From assembly GCF_041956535.1 (NCBI RefSeq), contig NW_027192206.1, positions 229,149-293,148 on the forward strand: 64,000 nucleotides of DNA. Reading direction: 5' to 3'. Below are positions 12,138-23,979 of this stretch, in pieces. The translations under genes and the position numbers were made by a program. Each line of letters opens with the position of its first letter. The stretch's first letter is position 1. The DNA is from Calcarisporiella thermophila CBS 279.70 (taxonomy: Eukaryota > Calcarisporiellomycota). The notes under the pieces are model-generated. The model did not search any database, was not told the DNA's origin, and saw nothing but the letters and a program-made list of their open reading frames with translations.

Positions 12138-13204
12138 TCGAATACGAGGATCGCCCGAGGTGAGAGGCGGGATGCTTATGTCATTCAGAAGAAGGGGGAG
12201 AGGATGCATTCATGGAGTTTTCTCTCTCGCTCCAACCCTTATTTTTTTCTACCATGATTTTTCTTACTTGCACAAAGGGGCTCACTTTGTTTGTTATTTC
12301 AAGGTTTTTTTTTTTGTAATATATATTTCTTTTCTTTTCTATTTTTCTGAAGTTACAACAGTATTTTCTTCTCTATCCCGTTTCATCCAAACGCCACTCC
12401 ACCGAGGGCTTTTTTTCTTTCTCCACCTCTTTTCTTTTATTTTCTTTATGATCTGTGTTATGAATATCCTCGTCATCCTATTTCTTCGTACATGGATTGC
12501 CATTGTATTGTGAAAGTGCCCATGAATCATGGAAGAGGGAGAGCCCACTGTATTATAATAAGAAGCAGTCTCTAGCCTAATTTTGGATCGCTTCAAGGTA
12601 AACCGGTGGTCTGATCACATGGGTGAGCCACACCAAGAAGCGCCGCTGACTTTAGATCTTGGTCGTTGCCCGCTTCAGACATTCCGAGGCTTATTCATAC
12701 CGAGTCAAAACTACATCTAAAATTCTAGCTATCTAGGGGGACCGTCATTCCTTGGCCCGACCTTGCAGCGAGTTATTTCGCCCCAACAAATACATTCTCG
12801 AGATTTGAGATGGCTTTCAGACCTCCTTGTTCCCTCCCCGAACAGAAGAACATCCATCCACTTGCACGCACTAAAAGTCAACCATTAATGATGCCGCATC
12901 CGACTATGATCGGATTGCTTTGCTTGTGTTGTCCTCCTCTCTCTCTGGAATTGATTAGAAATAGGCTTCTCTTTGAGATTTGTCGCAAATTGAACGTGGC
13001 CACCTAATCACAGCCATTTTGCTAATGGAGATCTGCTTGTAACACCATGAGGTGAGGCTTTGAAACCCAGCAGCTTACACGGAATTGTTTTACCAAAGAA
13101 AGAGGGGAAAGAACAAAAAGAGCTCGACTGCTTCTCTCACCGCCAGAGGGGTGAAGAAAACAATCCGTGCCGAGTCCCAGCGACCCATTAGCATCGCCCA
13201 TCCA
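12138..13204. other. Intergenic region between CK1 and UPF0658 genes
   Basis: T-rich 3' UTR of CK1 to about 12500, then mixed-composition DNA. The UPF0658 gene may begin here: a 5-nt exon at 13047-13051 (ATGAG) joined to 13147-13219 through a good polypyrimidine acceptor would add about 22 residues in frame. A 65-codon frame at 12810-13007 shows no coding character. Confidence 0.4.
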
Positions 13205-14771
13205 ATGCAGCTGAAGAAGGTAAATGATGCATAGTCATGCCTTTGTCTCCGCCTCCATTGCTAAGCATCTTGCATTGCTAGCTGGTGCCGCATTCTGGGT
13301 ATGCCCGCATTACCCTTGCGTTGGTGGTCTTGCAGGCAATCATTGTCATTATCCTCGAATCCCTTATCTTTTCGGAGTACAGCAGCTACTTTTATAAAAA
13401 GGGCATGTAGGTGACTTGCTTGTGCATATCTTTCTCATCACCTCTGCATCTAAATGGGGCTTGTGCGTGTAGAAATCTAGCTGAGGAGAGAGGTAGAGGA
13501 ATTCCAATATACCTAATTATCTTTTCGTTTTCCCAAGTGTTCCAAGTGGTGCTCATCTGGGATGCGTAAGCATATCTCTGCTCCATTCTTGATTTTTTTG
13601 GTCATCTTAGTCTTCATTCACATTCAAATAGAATCACGCATCAGAATACTATCCAGCTAATCGGATTCGGGATAAGCAATTTATGCTGTTGTGTTTTCTC
13701 CGTGTTTCAAGTGTTCCAGATCAAGTTGTCGCTCAACGATGCCTCTGGGAAAGAAATATCGGATGCTACGCTTGTATTCGAAAGCATCAAGATGAAATTA
13801 ATTGGCGTGACAATTGTAACGGGCGCAACTGAGCTCCTCTGCCTCTACCTCGGGTTCAAACTGTATAAAGAGTTCGGGTAACTATTTTGCATATAATCGG
13901 AATTTTTCTTTAGATGCCTATTTTGACTCTCTTTCCCTCTTGCCACTAGTTGGCAGATATATAAAAAGATCGGAGCCGATCCGCATATGAAGAGTAAGGC
14001 TCTCGCTCTCTCGAACAGGATAGGAGGTGAAGGGAACAGAATAGCTAACTCAACTCTTTCCAACAGACATCTATAGGACCTATCAGATCTTCATCCTGTT
14101 TATCAAACTCGATTTCTTCTTTTTCCTTGGCTTCACCCTGCAATTTCTCGTCCTAGTTCTCCATGAGGGGGATATCGAATATCCTCTGACCATCATACTT
14201 ATCCCACTGACCCTTATTATCCTATTTATTGCGGTGTGGAGCGTGAGTAGCTTGAGCCTATCTCTTTCAATACACTTCATTCGTAGTGTTGACGGCATCT
14301 TATTGGGGCCCCGCTTTCTTAGGTTCGCCATGAATCCCGAACGATGATGGTGGTCTTCTTGGTGACCTTGGCTTGTGGCTTCGCCTATTTTGGATTTAAA
14401 ATCGTGCGAATGTACATGCCTGATCAGAAGAAAAAATACCAGTATACCCACATGTTCTTGACCTCTTTCGGTAAGCGGTGTTTTACTACATCGTTGCGCG
14501 TAGATATCAGGGCTCACCCTCTCCTCTCCATAGCGGCCATATCCCTGGCGGCATTGATTGCGACCTTCCTGAACGCGGTGCTTTGCTGGCGAAATTTCGG
14601 AAAGGGCCTGAAGCAACACCGTGAGTCTTATGCGGTTGACCACAAATCGAATAAAAGAGCGGGAAACTAACGCCAGTTTTTTATTGTGCTTGGATAGTTC
14701 TTCACACCTCGGGTGCCGTGGTTACGGAAACAAATATCTCCCCCTACCAGCGAACCATGGTGATTGAGTGA
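13205..14771 (+). CDS. UPF0658 family Golgi membrane protein (fungal)
   Basis: Nine exons: 13205-13219, 13282-13406, 13473-13565, 13632-13877, 13950-13993, 14067-14242, 14323-14470, 14534-14620, 14698-14771; 335 aa, all junctions in frame. Polytopic protein with about seven hydrophobic segments. Family marks: VFQVVLIWDA, HQNTIQLIGFGISNL, QIYKKIGAD, NIYRTYQIFILFIKLDFFFF, FLNAVLCWRNFGKGL and the end QRTMVIE. This is a fungus-specific family whose S. pombe member is annotated as Golgi; function unknown. An upstream first exon at 13047-13051 plus extension of the second exon back to 13147 is a plausible alternative. One intron has two candidate acceptors; only AG at 14532-14533 keeps the frame. 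Confidence 0.8.
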
Positions 14772-15134
14772 AGATCCACTCACCTAGGATTTATTTATCC
14801 CATCTATACACCATTCTATGCTTGCGCGCGCTTATCGTATGGCTGTTCCTGTATTCTGAAGTTTGTCTCGATCATCTATATATATATATGGCCTATATTT
14901 TTTTGTGGTTTATTTTCTCCCTTCTTCTTAACTATTTCGAATGTACATAGATACGCCTTACTTCACAGTATCGCCTTTATTAAAGAGGAATAATTTTTAA
15001 CACATTTTGTCACATTCTACTGCAGAAGAGAAAAAAGCATTCCAAAATATGAACGCAAATATATATATATAAAAACAGGGGGAAGAGAGGGCGAGAAAAA
15101 ATTGGGGGGAAGGAAATTAGGGTCGAGCGGTAAA
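14772..15134. other. Convergent 3' intergenic region
   Basis: AT-rich 3' flanks of the UPF0658 and GGC1 genes, with (TA)n stretches near 14875-14890 and 15058-15071. No other feature seen. Confidence 0.4.
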
Positions 15135-16358
15135 TTAGACGTTCAACGGCTTCGGGGTAAGCATCTCGTTGAACATGGGGATCAGCTGTTGGGCGACGGT
15201 GAAGGAGAAGATCAGCTTGGGCCCTACCACCAAGATCTTGGGCGTCAGTCCCTTGAAGAACGCACCCATGCCCTCGTGTTTGATCAAGTCGGCCACAATG
15301 CGGAAGCCGCTTTCCTTGACTCCAAAGTTCTTGTTCTGGATGCGGGTCTTGACCACGTCAAGCGGCGCCGCCACCGTAATCGAGGCAACCGCACCACCGA
15401 TGGAAGCACAGAAGTTCTGGAAGAAGGTGGCCTTGCTATAGTCGTGGAGGCCGAAGACGTATTCCTTGACAAAGGCAGAACCACCAAAGAGGGCGAAGGA
15501 GCCTGGGGCGTTTCGTGCGGCAGTCCATCCCGCACCGCTGTTGGGAAAAAATAAAGGGAACAAAGCTCCATGAAAATGGTTCTCAAGCCGATGGACGATG
15601 CAGGAACTTACCGGTAGAGGCCAAATCCTTCCTCTCGGATGATGTGCATCAGCCCGCGACCCTTGAATGCCTCGGGGTTGGTCTGGCGCTTAATCTTGAG
15701 GACGTCTAACGGCAAGAGGAAAATTTCACCAATACCCACAAGACTAGATGGAGAGAGATAAAAAAGTATTGAGCTTCAAAATCAGAACATCCTCTCCTTC
15801 CCCGGAAAACCCAGGGGGTATCCGAACGCCTACCTTCCGGCAGTCGCATGCATCATCGTTTTGCCAGTTTTTTCACCGAATGCCGACACAAAATTGGACT
15901 TGAAGTGGGTGTTCAGGAAATCATTGACAAATGGCTGGCCGCCGAATTTGTAGATGCGCTGAGCGACCTTGTATCCTGCAGCAAATCCGAGGCCAGGGAA
16001 GAGCGACATGTATTTGCGCGCGATGGGTGCTGTATGGTGCTCCTTGAAAATGACTTTGTCTAGGGTTGCAATGTTTGAGCGGAGGGATGCCCCTTGCACA
16101 AAGACCTGGAAGAAAAGTACCAAGCAATGTGGTTAGGGCCATTGTGGGGAGAGGTGAGGACTTCGCGTTGCTAATAGGGATGAAAAGGGAGAATGGAAGC
16201 CATAATCATACCCTCTGCTGGTTACTCATGAGCCGCTTGGCGACGGTGTCTACAGGGTGGAAGAGGAACAGCTCGAGGATGCCGGAGCAACCGGAACCCA
16301 AGAACCTTGCCAGACCAGATTCAGAGTGTTTTCCTTTCCCAGAGATCGGTGGCGACAT
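15135..16358 (-). CDS. GGC1: Mitochondrial GTP/GDP carrier
   Basis: Four exons: 16358-16212, 16105-15834, 15743-15612, 15537-15135; 317 aa. Inner-membrane carrier of the SLC25 family with three repeats, each with its PX[DE]XX[KR] signature: HPVDTVAKRLMSN, LPLDVLKIKRQTN and APLDVVKTRIQNK. The text between repeats matches yeast Ggc1 closely (SLFPGLGFAAGYKVAQRIYK, GGQPFVNDFLN, GAGWTAARNAPGSFALFGG, FFKGLTPKILVVGPKL). Ggc1 imports GTP for mitochondrial nucleic acid synthesis and iron homeostasis. The start MSPPISGKGKH is the only good Met before the first repeat. Confidence 0.93.
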
Positions 16359-18038
16359 AGTTGGCTATTTGCGATTTTTTGCAGCGTCTAAATGATAAAT
16401 AATCGGGTGCTAACTCCTAGTTTCTAATGCCCCCTGAGTATGTAGTATGGATCGGAAAAGATAAGAGATTGTTTATGAGTGGCGCAGTTTGTTGCACATG
16501 TTAATAGCTTAAATTAAGATTCAGAGGGTGTTCTGGATCGCCACCAGTAGCCTTGGGGGAGGGGAATAAGTTTCCACTGCTCAAGAAACCCGCCTTCCCT
16601 TCATGTTGGGAAAATCAGATATGATCTCATCGTAAGGCAAAATCTGAAGATTCCTGTTCCGCATTCGCCGTCCCCACACAAAGCTTTCTGGGTGCGCGAA
16701 TGAAGCTTGCAATCCAGGCTACTACAGCAGGGCACTTCTGGTATCACATTTTCATGCACAGTTTAGCCCGGAAGCCCTCCTAATAATGCCAACGGAGGGC
16801 AGGGGCGCTGTCGCACCATCTCAACCCAAGTCAACCCAGAGTCGGGCATGATTGTGTAGAAGATGGTTAGCAAGGTTTAATGGGAAACTCTGGATTTAAG
16901 GAATACAGTCTCGATGGTTCCACTAATTCGAAAACTTAAATGAACGCAACATGAAAAATAAAGTACCATTGCCGTCACTTCCAAAGAGTGCCAAAGCCAA
17001 TGTTGCCAGAGTTATCTCCTGTAAGCCCTTAAAAAGGGCTTTTCCTTGAAAAAAGGATCCTCTAAAAACGCTAGTGATCAGCAGTTCAAGGCCTTCTTTA
17101 GAGCGTGATTTCCTCATGGACCCGTAGAAAACCTATCGAAATGCCACGCCATCCTCTTGGCATGCTCTTATCGGGGTCATGACCCGGTGCCAGACCTAAC
17201 CTTTTAATCATGGTGTCTTTCTTGGTGCTTTAGCCACGTTGAGAAATCCAACTCTCTGCAATGCGCAGAATTCTCCTTTACAAAATTTTCTCTCATCCCT
17301 TCAACACGTGGTTCATTAGTCCGAAAAGGAAAACTAGCAAAAATTCCAGAGATAAACTAAATTGGAAATGAGAGCTCTAAATAAAAAAAATACACGAATT
17401 GCAGACTTTCTCCCCAATCATGATCCTTAGCCTTGCTGAATTTATGAGCCACTTGGGATAGTTGATGATTGTCAGTATTATCACAAGTCTTGCCCGACTC
17501 CGGCAATAGCAATACTTGAGCATATAATATTAATCTTTAAATCTTTTCATCAGTCCCCTTCCGGGAAGAAGAACTTGAGAATTGACGCTAATCAAGAATG
17601 AAATGTTGAGTCAAATTTGAGTCTTGACTCTACGGTGTTAGCACGTTCAAGATCCGTTTTCATATGATAAGGAAGATAGCGCTATCGCTCTGAAAAGTCA
17701 AAAAAAAAGCCTGCTCTTATCGGCTAAAATGGAAACCTCAGTCAGATAGGGCGTATACCAGAGGAGTGCACTATTCCCGCCCCATTTTTTACCCCTTTGA
17801 TTTTAATCCGACTTGCGGAAGCATAAGTTTGACATTGTAACGTTGGCCTCCCAGTCTGTGCACATTGAAATTCGGACTCCATTCCGGGAAAATGACAAAA
17901 ATTCTTCTGAAAATCATTTGGATTTTTTCACGGTTCGTTACGCTTCTTCTTTTTTCGTTTTTTTTTTCAGCATCACTTTCACCGTCACCACAACAAAGCG
18001 ATTTTTCTTCCACCTTCTGAGATTGTCTTGTTGTTCAT
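16359..18038. other. Long intergenic region (1.7 kb)
   Basis: The longest left-side gap. I found no gene model with consistent coding and splice signals. It holds the GGC1 promoter and, at 17023-17041, a perfect 8-bp inverted repeat (AAGCCCTT, 3-nt spacer, AAGGGCTT). A hidden multi-exon gene or ncRNA cannot be excluded. Confidence 0.35.
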
Positions 18039-18551
18039 ATGGTGCACACTATTCAGCCGACCTTGCTCAGTGACCCCTTTCTCCCCTATGCAGACCTCGA
18101 GGCCACCGACGATTTGCTGAAACAAGATGCTGACGGCTGGCTCGAAGGCCGCTTCAGCCTGCTTTTCATAAACGATCCTCCCCCCTCACCGCCGCCCTCC
18201 CTCTTGTCGCCCTCCCTCTCCACACTGACGCAGGAGGAGGAGGACCTGGAAATGGACGACTTCTTCGAGAGCTATCCGATGGCTTCACCGCCACTGTCTC
18301 CCGTCTGTGAGAACAACGAGCGAGTGCACGAGGTGCTGCTGCCGATGGTCTCTGCCAATGGAAAGTACATCAGCCTTCCCATCAGTAAACTCCCCACGTC
18401 TCCCCGTCGCCGGCGGTGCTCCAGGGTGGTGGTCGGCGATGTTCGGCGAATGCAGAAGCCTAGCCCTATCAGCAAGGCTATGCGTAAGCCGTATTTTTCA
18501 CCCCCCAGGTTCTGGAAGCGGGCGGGGAAGCCGGAGATGCCAAGATCTTGA
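18039..18551 (+). CDS. Hypothetical acidic Ser/Pro-rich protein
   Basis: Single-exon frame of 170 aa, clearly GC-richer than its flanks, with a clean ATG after a pyrimidine-rich leader. The N-terminal half is acidic and proline-rich (poly-Pro/Ser tract near residues 48-62, EEEDLEMDDFFESYP near 67-81). The middle has VSANGKYISLPISKLP, and the last 60 residues are basic (RRRRCSRVVVGD, PRFWKRAGKPEMPRS). No signal peptide or membrane segment. I recognise no family. The acidic-then-basic layout could suit a nuclear regulator, but that is speculation. Confidence 0.5.
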   Translation: MVHTIQPTLLSDPFLPYADLEATDDLLKQDADGWLEGRFSLLFINDPPPSPPPSLLSPSLSTLTQEEEDLEMDDFFESYPMASPPLSPVCENNERVHEVLLPMVSANGKYISLPISKLPTSPRRRRCSRVVVGDVRRMQKPSPISKAMRKPYFSPPRFWKRAGKPEMPRS

Positions 18552-19294
18552 AGGACAAAATACTACAATGAGAATGTACAGAAAACTAAGTGTATAGATG
18601 TCTGCTATAACAAAGGTTGGGATTCATATTAGCTTCCACTTGCCATCATATTTCCATGCATGATTCATCCGCTATTCTTCCATATCTTTTGTTGCTGTTT
18701 GTGTGTATGTTTTTCACATCTCGTTAATTCGCCCATCCTGTATTACTACTCCATGTGTTTTTTGTTACTTCTCACGCTCACTATACCATGTAAGACTCTG
18801 TATCGTAGACTGGAAAATAAAATTTGTATTTTGGCTTTCTCAACACATTCCGATGAAATTGAATTGAAGAGGAATAGGAGCGACTACGACTTGAAACAAC
18901 GGCCGCGGGCTATACTATCGGAGTGGATTGAAAACTATCTGAATATTGATTCAATGGAAGAGAAAATAAAATTTTGCTTTGGGAAGTGTAATTTGGAAAG
19001 TGCATTTCTCATGGATTATCGTTTATTTAGAGCAAATATGAAGAGATCTCATTTTTTCATATCATTATTTTCACATATGCATTTAAAACGAGCCACTGTT
19101 ACATGTCCCCACATAGGCTATGCTGGCTTTGGCAATGCCATTCGCATATTCCTGTGGCGAGTGGAGGCATTGATCTCTTGGGAAGCGCGTCTTTTCGCGT
19201 TTTTGAATTCAAGCCCCGAAAATGGGGACCGTTATCACCCCAATCCATAACTCACTCAATCATCTCCCATATCGCTTTACCCCCCTTACATAAA
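18552..19294. other. Intergenic region upstream of TRIC gene
   Basis: AT-rich. A 196-codon open frame at 18660-19250 has AT-biased codons and a low-complexity Phe/Cys/Leu start and is probably chance. A dispersed-poly-T and TATA-poor promoter of the TRIC gene lies at the right end. Confidence 0.35.
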
Positions 19295-20193
19295 ATGTCC
19301 ATATTTTCCACTTTCTCTCATACTCTTACGGCGCTCTATGCACTGAATCTCCCGGAGCCTCTCCCCCCATGGCAGATACTCACCATCCTTCATGCTTTCC
19401 GAGTTGCCATAGATTTCCGACGTCTTGTGGATTCGAAGGGCGTGCGACGTGAAATAGGGTGGCTGCAAGGATTATTTGCTGTATTGACCGCAGCATTAGG
19501 AGGAAGTACTACATGCAGCATCATCTTTGGGGTGTCTCCAGGGTGGTTGGGGTCTAATGAAGTGCTGCCGCCTTACATGTAATGTTGGATCGATTCCATC
19601 CCCTTTCGAATTGTTTAGCTTATATCGACAGATTTGATTCTCATTGTAATAGACTAGTCTATTTTGCCGTCCAATACCTTCCATCCTTTTATACCCTTCT
19701 TGAGACCATTCCGAAGGCACCCCTTGAGTTTGTGCTCACGGTGGCCGACGTTCTTTGCGGGGTGGACGCAGTTACTTCCTTTGGCGTGGATGGCTGTCGC
19801 ACAATAAAAGACGTTGCCCCTCGGTTATCTCGCAGTCTCGTTGCTATGATTTTTTGCGGGACGGTGACAGGATGCGGAGGGGGTCTATGGTTCGATGCCT
19901 TGCGCATGGACGAGCCAGTGTGGCGCTTTGGTGTTCCTCGCGAGGTGCGCACACCCTCCATAGGTCTCTTCGCTGCGTTCTCTACTACAACTGTATATGC
20001 AATATCTTCCTATGCAAATCTACTTTCTGTGGAGGATGGAAAAGCATTGGCGAGCGCCGTCATGCTGACAATATTTTTGAGTAGATGGGCTTCCGTTTTC
20101 CTTCTATCAAACAATAGCTCCAAGAAGACATCTCAAGACAACAGCATTGAGAATGAGAATGAGAAGAAGAAGGTTGAAGGAAAAGAAGAATAG
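19295..20193 (+). CDS. TRIC family trimeric intracellular cation channel
   Basis: Two exons: 19295-19578 and 19653-20193; 274 aa. TRIC channels are homotrimeric K+ channels of ER/SR membranes that balance charge during Ca2+ release; members also occur in fungi and prokaryotes. Evidence: several hydrophobic helices, the AFRVAIDFRRLVDSKGVRRE segment, GWLQGLFAVLTAALGGSTTC followed by GVSPGWLGSN (animal TRIC has CFGGGT then PPSWL), and GTVTGCGGGLWFDAL in the second repeat. The last ~30 residues are a charged Lys/Glu tail. The family is assigned from motif pattern; channel function is inferred. Confidence 0.72.
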
Positions 20194-20598
20194 GTGGACA
20201 GCACTATTACTAGCTCTTCTCTATTTCTATTTATATGCACCATTGATTGATATTGCACTGTATTTATTACTAGTTTTATTTTCATATCCCATTTTTTAAT
20301 GCTAATATTCGTTTATGCGAAGTCCTATAATAAATCTCAAGACTAGAAGCCCAAACCATGTTGTTCGATCGTGAACGACCAGGTATGTAGTGGAAGCCCC
20401 GTGTGAGTGTCTTGGCTTGAAAAATGGGAGAAGGCTTCGGGCTGCTGCTGAATGAGATTTCCTCGGTTTTAAAACGTATGGCCTTGGACCTTATGTTTCT
20501 GAAATCCGTTAGGTTGAATGACGTATTGATTCTATCTCACACTTTTGCCCACCTTTGACATTGGCCTTTTTTTTCTCGAGAACTTTCAACTATCCAAC
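20194..20598. other. Intergenic region between TRIC and RPE genes
   Basis: AT-rich 3' flank of the TRIC gene followed by the RPE promoter. Nothing else recognised. Confidence 0.4.
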
Positions 20599-21701
20599 AT
20601 GCCAGTTGCCAAAATTGCACCCTCCGTTCTCTCCGGCGATTTTTCGCAGCTCCATATTGAGGTGGAAAGAATGCGAAAGCATGGGGCTGATTGGCTACAT
20701 ATGGGTAATTGCGGATGTTTCCTCTAAAATCACTAATGGTCTCTCACTGTTTTGCCTTTCATGTTCTCATTGAATTTCAGATGTCATGGACGGGTAAGTT
20801 GCATCGAACAAGCCAACTGCCAATCAGTCCAAAACTGATTTTTATGCTAATGTGTAATTTGTTTGATAAACAGCCATTTTGTTCCAAACCTCACCATTGG
20901 TGCTCCTGTTATCAAGTCATTGCGGAAGCACACAGACGCGTTTCTAGGTAAGAATGGTGCTAGCTGTTGGTATAGAGTATAGAAAATAATTGCTCATTGG
21001 ATCCTGATGACATGTATAGACTGCCACCTTATGGTCTCGGAGCCCGAGAAGGTTTGGAAGCACAAACCATTATATCTGCTCTCCTTAATACTCAAGTCTC
21101 ATGTGTGCATATTAGTGGGTAGAGGATTTTTCAAAGGCCGGTGCATCGATGTACACCTTCCACATTGAAGCAACAAGTAAGCTTGTTTTGTTACCGACAT
21201 TACACCACAACACTAGTAACATTAAACCCTATGATTGATTATTGTCGTTTCAGAGGATGCCAGCAAACTTATCGACATGATCCATGCGAAAGGTATGAAG
21301 GCTGGCGTTGCTGTCAAACCCAAAACACCCATCGAATCGGTTTACGATATCGCTGACAAGGTCGACATGGTCCTTGTAATGACGGTGGAGCCTGGATTTG
21401 GTGGACAAAAGTTCATGGCTGAATGCATGCCCAAGGTAAATAGATCAATCCCGGACTATTCACTTTGCCCATTACTTACCCAGATGATTCTACATGTTAG
21501 GTCAAGGCGCTTCGCGAAAAGTTCCCCAACCTTGATATTGAGGTGGATGGGGGTCTCGCACTAGACACAATTGACCAGGCAGCAGATGCTGGTGCTAATG
21601 TGATTGTGGCAGGAAGTTCAATTTTCGGTGCCAATGACCCGGCCCAGGTGATTAGCACCTTCAAGTCGAAGGTGAACACTGTGCAGAAGATAGACGCGTG
21701 A
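20599..21701 (+). CDS. RPE1: Ribulose-phosphate 3-epimerase
   Basis: Seven exons: 20599-20704, 20781-20793, 20874-20947, 21020-21051, 21116-21176, 21254-21435, 21501-21701; 222 aa. Interconverts ribulose-5-P and xylulose-5-P in the pentose phosphate pathway; TIM barrel, cytosolic. Motifs: [14 protein letters not shown] at the N-terminus, [49 protein letters not shown] and [12 protein letters not shown], including the metal-binding His/Asp residues. Exon 2 is a 13-nt micro-exon that carries the catalytic aspartate of DVMDG. An AATAAA poly(A) signal lies near 21761. Confidence 0.95.
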
Positions 21702-22453
21702 TGGTTCTTTCGATATATTACACGAGCATTGTTTGACATATATAAATATATATTTCTCTGAATAAATTCGATTCAAGCAGTCTGCTAGTCTGCCAGTTGC
21801 TGAATTGTCTCCCTAAACACCGCGACTTGTTTTGACGACATAAAAACAAGAAATATGATCAAGTGCGATGTGTATCTCAACATACCTGAGGGTTCTCCCA
21901 TCACGAAAATATCTGTGACACCGCTCCTTTTTTTTCTCGCGCGAAAGGATCATTTAAATCTATGTTCGGATTAAATTGACGAGCCAAACTATTCTATTTC
22001 TTTTGATTACTTCTCTGAACCCTGCTTGTGTAAAAGCGACCGTGACCTGTAACGTCGTAGTGGGTCTATTTAATTTCGCAATAGACCGTGGGGACATTGA
22101 AGGTTCTGAGGGCCGTGCATGAGTTTAGCCACTCTGTTCCGAATCCTGCTCGAGTCGAACCGAGCAGTCCCTTGTGACTTAATTTCTCAATGATCTCACG
22201 GCCACAGCACGAGGCTGCGGGTAGAGCTTTGACAGTGTACCAATTTTCTCCAGCAAGAAATGTGCTTTTTTATAGTTGTGTCGCGTCTCCCTCTTTATAG
22301 TTTTTCTATTCCCTCCTCCCGCTTCTTTATCGATATGCCAACCCAAATAGCACCGCAAGCGCATCTGTTTTTGGAGACTTATTGACACGCTTTCGTTCTG
22401 CATCTTAATCACATCACTAGAACGCCTGATTCACCTCCTTGAATTGCTAGACC
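21702..22453. other. Intergenic region with two hairpin-forming repeats
   Basis: Holds two short perfect inverted repeats about 80 bp apart: GGTCTAT/ATAGACC (22063-22069 and 22081-22087) and CTGCTCG/CGAGCAG (22146-22152 and 22161-22167). They may belong to a structured RNA or promoter element. No coding frame of substance. Confidence 0.35.
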
Positions 22454-23979
22454 ATGCCCACTAAGGCGAAGAAAACGCTTGCCCTGTTTTTACCAGTGTG
22501 TGTGGTGGCTTTCTTCATCTACGGTTTTGTAGTTTACAATGGTCGCATATGCGGTAGGCTTTTGCGTTCTAAATTGCAACTCAAATTGGGCTTGACACGA
22601 TCCCTTCTTCTGTTCATGGGATAGCACGCATCTTGGAGGCAGGAAAAAAAGGCCAAGCAAGTGGAGTATTATCTTTTATACTCGATGATCAATCGAAATG
22701 TCGCCTAATCCTGAATATCTTTTTGCATGCTTCTCAGTCTCGTATATTATCGTGTTCAATGTTCTATTTTTGCTAGCACTATATTGTTTTGTACGGACAG
22801 CGCTTCGCGAGCCTGGCCACCCTCGGAGAGTAAGTAATGGTTTCCACTTCGATGCATATGGACCTAGCTCAAGTAGCATAATTATTTCGATATATAGCCT
22901 CCTCGATCGCGACTTCAACGCCATATGAATCCAGACCTTTCATCCTCACCGCTCACATGTCAAACCACAGGCGGCAGTCACTCTTCTCTCCTACCCGCAA
23001 TACCTTCCGTGGACGTGTCTATGCCCACATTGCGTGTTTGCAAACGTGATGGGCAATCCCGCTTTTGCACCATTTGTCAGTGCTTCAAACCGGATCGTTG
23101 CCATCATTGCTCGGAATGTGAACAATGCGTCTTAAAGATGGATCAGTAAGTAGGCTTCCCGTTTCCGATGGATTCTCCTTATTCTTGTTCTTAAAGTTAA
23201 TCAAATGTCTCTCGGTCAATTCTCTAGTCATTGTCCTTGGTAAGACACCTTTCTATTCTATAGGCATCACTAGTTCGTTTTATTAAACATTGACCTCTCA
23301 AGGATTAACGGCTGTATTGGCTTTGGCAATTATAAACTGTTCGTCCTTTTCATCCTTTATACCGCTATTTTATGTGTGTTTACTGTGGCCACGACTGCTG
23401 TTGAGGTTGCGCAAGATTTCGAACAGACCGGTGAAATGAATGTACTTGTTATTCTTTTGTGTCTGCTGTAAGCATCTTGATTTTGCTCCCTCTATTTCCG
23501 GCCATTACCTAACACTCATACCTCAATTTACTGCTTTTAGAGCGGGGATTTTTGCTCTACTCCTCACCGGCTTTACCGCCATGCACCTTACCTACACTCT
23601 TATTAACAAAACAACCATCGAAGCCCTTGCCGAAAATCAACCCATATACCTGCACGTTGCCGCAACGTCCTTTTCATATACTATTGCTACAAGTGGGGTG
23701 GTGGGACTGTGGGATTTGGGTCGAAAGCTGAACTGGGTTAGCGTGATGGGTCGTCCATGCTGGCTATGGTTCGTTCCGGTAGCGAATTCCATTGGCGATG
23801 GAATGAGTTTCCCCTATAACCCAGAGGTGTTTCGGTGGGCACTTACAGAAGCTGAGCGAAAAAGTCGTGAGAGAAGCGTGACCGTTGCCGAAGAAATCGA
23901 ATCCCCGGAGGGGAGAGGGTTTAGGCCAGATGGTGGCGAGGAGAGCGAGCCGGAGGATGAATATACTAGAGTCTATTAA
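22454..23979 (+). CDS. DHHC-type protein S-palmitoyltransferase
   Basis: Seven exons: 22454-22553, 22625-22660, 22738-22829, 22898-23145, 23228-23239, 23303-23467, 23541-23979; 363 aa. Integral membrane acyltransferase that attaches palmitate to cysteines. Four hydrophobic segments (near residues 8-30, 48-68, 175-195, 212-235) flank a cysteine-rich domain: [20 protein letters not shown], then [20 protein letters not shown]. The active-site DHHC motif is split by two introns, and the catalytic Cys lies in a 12-nt exon (HCPW). Between TM2 and the domain is a ~60-residue Ser-rich linker; the C-terminal tail is acidic. Subfamily not resolved (Pfa3/ZDHHC-like). Confidence 0.9.

Noticed and set aside
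18660-19250. 196-codon plus-strand open frame
   Set aside because: AT-biased codons, low-complexity hydrophobic start, no family resemblance, sits in the TRIC upstream region.
22146-22167. tRNA T-arm-like sequence (GGTTCGACT on the minus strand)
   Set aside because: The B-box-like core sits in a 7-bp stem with an 8-nt loop, not the 5-bp/7-nt T-arm, and no acceptor, D or anticodon arms could be placed around it.
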